DNA from: an uncultured Collinsella sp.
Lineage (GTDB): Bacteria; Actinomycetota; Coriobacteriia; Coriobacteriales; Coriobacteriaceae
NCBI GenBank assembly: GCA_900552295.1
Contig: URZB01000086.1
Location: 1 to 6,787, forward strand
Reading direction: 5' to 3'
DNA: 6,787 nt
Shown here: positions 5,671 to 6,787 of the stretch, one piece after another
How positions within the stretch are numbered: position 1 is the stretch's first letter
Layout: the number at the start of each line of letters is the position of its first letter
Program-made: the position numbers and the translations under genes
The notes under the pieces: generated by a model
The model's database searches: none
The model's input: only the letters and a program-made list of their open reading frames with translations
What the model was told of the DNA's origin: nothing

Positions 5671-6587
5671 GATAAAACACCCCAGATAAGATCGGCGCCT
5701 TGCAGCCCAGCAGCCCAAGCAGAAGCGGCCATGGCACGCTTGCCATCGGGCTTAACCTCGAGCAACTCAACCGTGCCATCGGAAAGACCAAGGTAAACAC
5801 GCTTGCTCTTGACGGCAACAGCGCCCACGCCAAGCGACACATCGGCCGGCGCAGCATCGAGCACGCGCACGGTCTTGCCGGCAATCACGCATCGAGCAGG
5901 CGCGGTATCGGACGAAGCGAGCACATGCCGCACGCAATCGAGCGCCGTCATCTGCGGATCCAGACGCATCTCCTGCTTGGAAATCTTGGCAGCATGAGTA
6001 ACGAGCGACTCATCCTGCTCAGTCCAAACAGCCGAGCCATCGGCAAGTGAGGGAAGCGTATCGGCAAGCAACTTGCCACCAAGCTCACCAAGCTCCATCG
6101 TGAGCACCTCGGCATGCTTACCGGCAACCGACGTAGACGCCTGCGCGCAATAAGCGCCAGTATCCACGCCATGCCCAATGCGCATAATGGAAACGCCAGC
6201 AATCTCATCACCAGCGAGAATCGCACGCTGAATAGGAGCAGCCCCACGCCAACGAGGCAGCAGCGAAGCATGGACATTCACAATACCAAGCGGCACCATA
6301 TGCAGTACCTCATCAGGCAAAATGCAGCCATAGGCAGCCACACAAAAAATATCAGCCCGGGCAGCTTGAAGCGCCTCAACAACCTCGGCCGTCATACGAT
6401 TAGCCTCAACAACCGGCAACCCCAGCTCAAGCGCCTTGGCCTTAACAGGGGACGGCTCCAGCTTCTTACCACGCCCACGAACAGCATCAGGACGAGTAAC
6501 AACAAGCGCAATCTCGTTACCAGCCTCAACAAGCGAAACCAGCGAAGGCACAGCAAAATCAGGCGTACCCATAAACACAATACGCAT
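5667..6587 (-). CDS. fmt: Methionyl-tRNA formyltransferase
   Basis: A 306-residue cytoplasmic enzyme that transfers a formyl group from 10-formyltetrahydrofolate to Met-tRNA(fMet) before translation initiation. The N-terminal Rossmann-like catalytic domain opens with MRIVFMGTPDFAVPSL. It contains RPDAVRGRGKKLEPSPVK (32-49), the NVHASLLPRWRGAAPIQ signature (104-120) with Asn104 and His106, and GVDTG with Asp142; these match the Asn-His-Asp catalytic set of E. coli Fmt. A C-terminal tRNA-binding domain begins near AAKISKQE (about 200) and runs to the end. The length matches the family (315 in E. coli). The start is supported by AGGGGAG nine bases upstream (6597-6603). It overlaps rsmB by four bases; fmt followed by rsmB is a widely conserved order, often preceded by def, which is not seen here and may lie beyond 6787. 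The first quarter of the gene has many T-ending codons, unlike the fusion gene. Confidence 0.97.
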   Translation of the reverse strand: MRIVFMGTPDFAVPSLVSLVEAGNEIALVVTRPDAVRGRGKKLEPSPVKAKALELGLPVVEANRMTAEVVEALQAARADIFCVAAYGCILPDEVLHMVPLGIVNVHASLLPRWRGAAPIQRAILAGDEIAGVSIMRIGHGVDTGAYCAQASTSVAGKHAEVLTMELGELGGKLLADTLPSLADGSAVWTEQDESLVTHAAKISKQEMRLDPQMTALDCVRHVLASSDTAPARCVIAGKTVRVLDAAPADVSLGVGAVAVKSKRVYLGLSDGTVELLEVKPDGKRAMAASAWAAGLQGADLIWGVLS

Positions 6588-6593
6588 AAAGAA

Positions 6594-6623
6594 CGTCTCC
6601 CCTCAACCAAAGCCGAGACGGCT
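6594..6623 (-). promoter_or_regulatory. fmt ribosome-binding site with two competing small stems
   Basis: On the mRNA (minus) strand AGGGGAG (6603-6597) is the Shine-Dalgarno of fmt. Just upstream, AGCCG-tct-CGGCT (6623-6611) can form a 5-bp hairpin. Its central CGTCTC (6620-6615) is also complementary to GAGACG (6599-6594), which overlaps the ribosome-binding site. The two pairings exclude one another. Whether either forms in the cell is not known. Confidence 0.35.
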
Positions 6624-6787
6624 ACAAATAACAACGGAAAGCCAAGTACCCAGCCCATCCGCAATAACAATTCAACAAAGACAAATATACCCAAAAACAA
6701 AGAAAGAGCCGCATAAAAGCAGCCCTCCCAACAAAGCACCTATCAGCGAAGACGCCCCTCTCTGGCCCGACGGCACCCGGGCGAGAC
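6624..6787 (-). other. Upstream region of fmt, no clear gene
   Basis: Read on the minus strand this stretch is T-rich between about 6640 and 6720. It has one -10-like hexamer, TATATT (6689-6684), but no convincing -35 at normal spacing. One frame from the window edge stops at TGA (6745-6743) after 14 codons (VSPGCRRAREGRLR) and could be the C-terminus of an upstream gene. It is too short to identify. A GC-rich dyad, GCCCG with CGGGC (6765-6769 and 6778-6782), lies in the same place. Confidence 0.3.

Noticed and set aside
5671..5718. An rsmB start at 5718, giving 16 more residues
   Set aside because: The extra residues (MGCWAARRRSYLGCFI) are out-of-frame fmt coding sequence without homology. 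The ATGA overlap and GGGGTG favour the start at 5670.
6114..6716. A 200-codon plus-strand frame opposite the start of fmt
   Set aside because: It is the antisense of fmt. The Asn/Thr/Arg-rich product reflects the T-rich coding strand of fmt and shows no domain.
6392..6739. A hydrophobic 115-codon minus-strand frame across the fmt start
   Set aside because: Most of it overlaps fmt in another frame. Its Leu/Val/Phe content comes from T-rich sequence, and it has no ribosome-binding site or orthologue that I recognise.
6765..6787. A GC-rich dyad and CGAGAC at the right edge, resembling the end of a reversed Nextera adapter
   Set aside because: Only the last six bases match the reverse-complemented adapter, and no mosaic end precedes them, so this is probably chance.

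Overview
The window is a bacterial contig end with a moderately high-GC coding region. The GC-ending codon use, the fused GH13-GH77 alpha-glucan enzyme and the fmt-rsmB pair would fit a Coriobacteriia gut bacterium such as Collinsella. That placement is an inference from gene architecture and composition; no rRNA or other phylogenetic marker is present to settle it. The first 49 bases are not genomic: they are an Illumina Nextera i7 adapter left on the contig end, so position 50 is the first base that can be biological.

Layout. Positions 50-486 hold no convincing gene and are more AT-rich than the rest. They contain a strong hairpin (84-120, probably the terminator of a gene lost off the contig end), a 134-bp element bounded by perfect 15-bp inverted repeats (147-280), and a leader with several palindromes, a candidate promoter and a hairpin just before the first gene. 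Positions 487-3783 (+) encode a 1098-residue cytoplasmic fusion of a neopullulanase-type GH13 glycosidase and a GH77 4-alpha-glucanotransferase. A terminator-like hairpin and a candidate promoter separate it from a small FmdB-family zinc-ribbon protein (3872-4108, +). Three hairpins follow in the convergent gap (4114-4265); the last is a long imperfect palindrome.

On the minus strand lie fmt (6587-5667), methionyl-tRNA formyltransferase, and rsmB (5670-4270), a 16S rRNA cytosine-5 methyltransferase. They overlap by four bases (ATGA) and are surely one transcription unit. Bases 6588-6787 are the leader of fmt and carry no clear gene.

How the genes work together. The fusion enzyme would trim and rearrange maltodextrins or glycogen inside the cell, with hydrolysis or debranching and glucan-chain transfer in one polypeptide. 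fmt and rsmB form a translation module: one makes the initiator fMet-tRNA and the other modifies the small-subunit rRNA. The zinc-ribbon protein has no established function and no evident link to either side. I found no mobile-element gene, CRISPR array, RNA gene or obvious defence system. The least explained sequences are the two inverted-repeat elements and the regulatory leader of the glucan enzyme.
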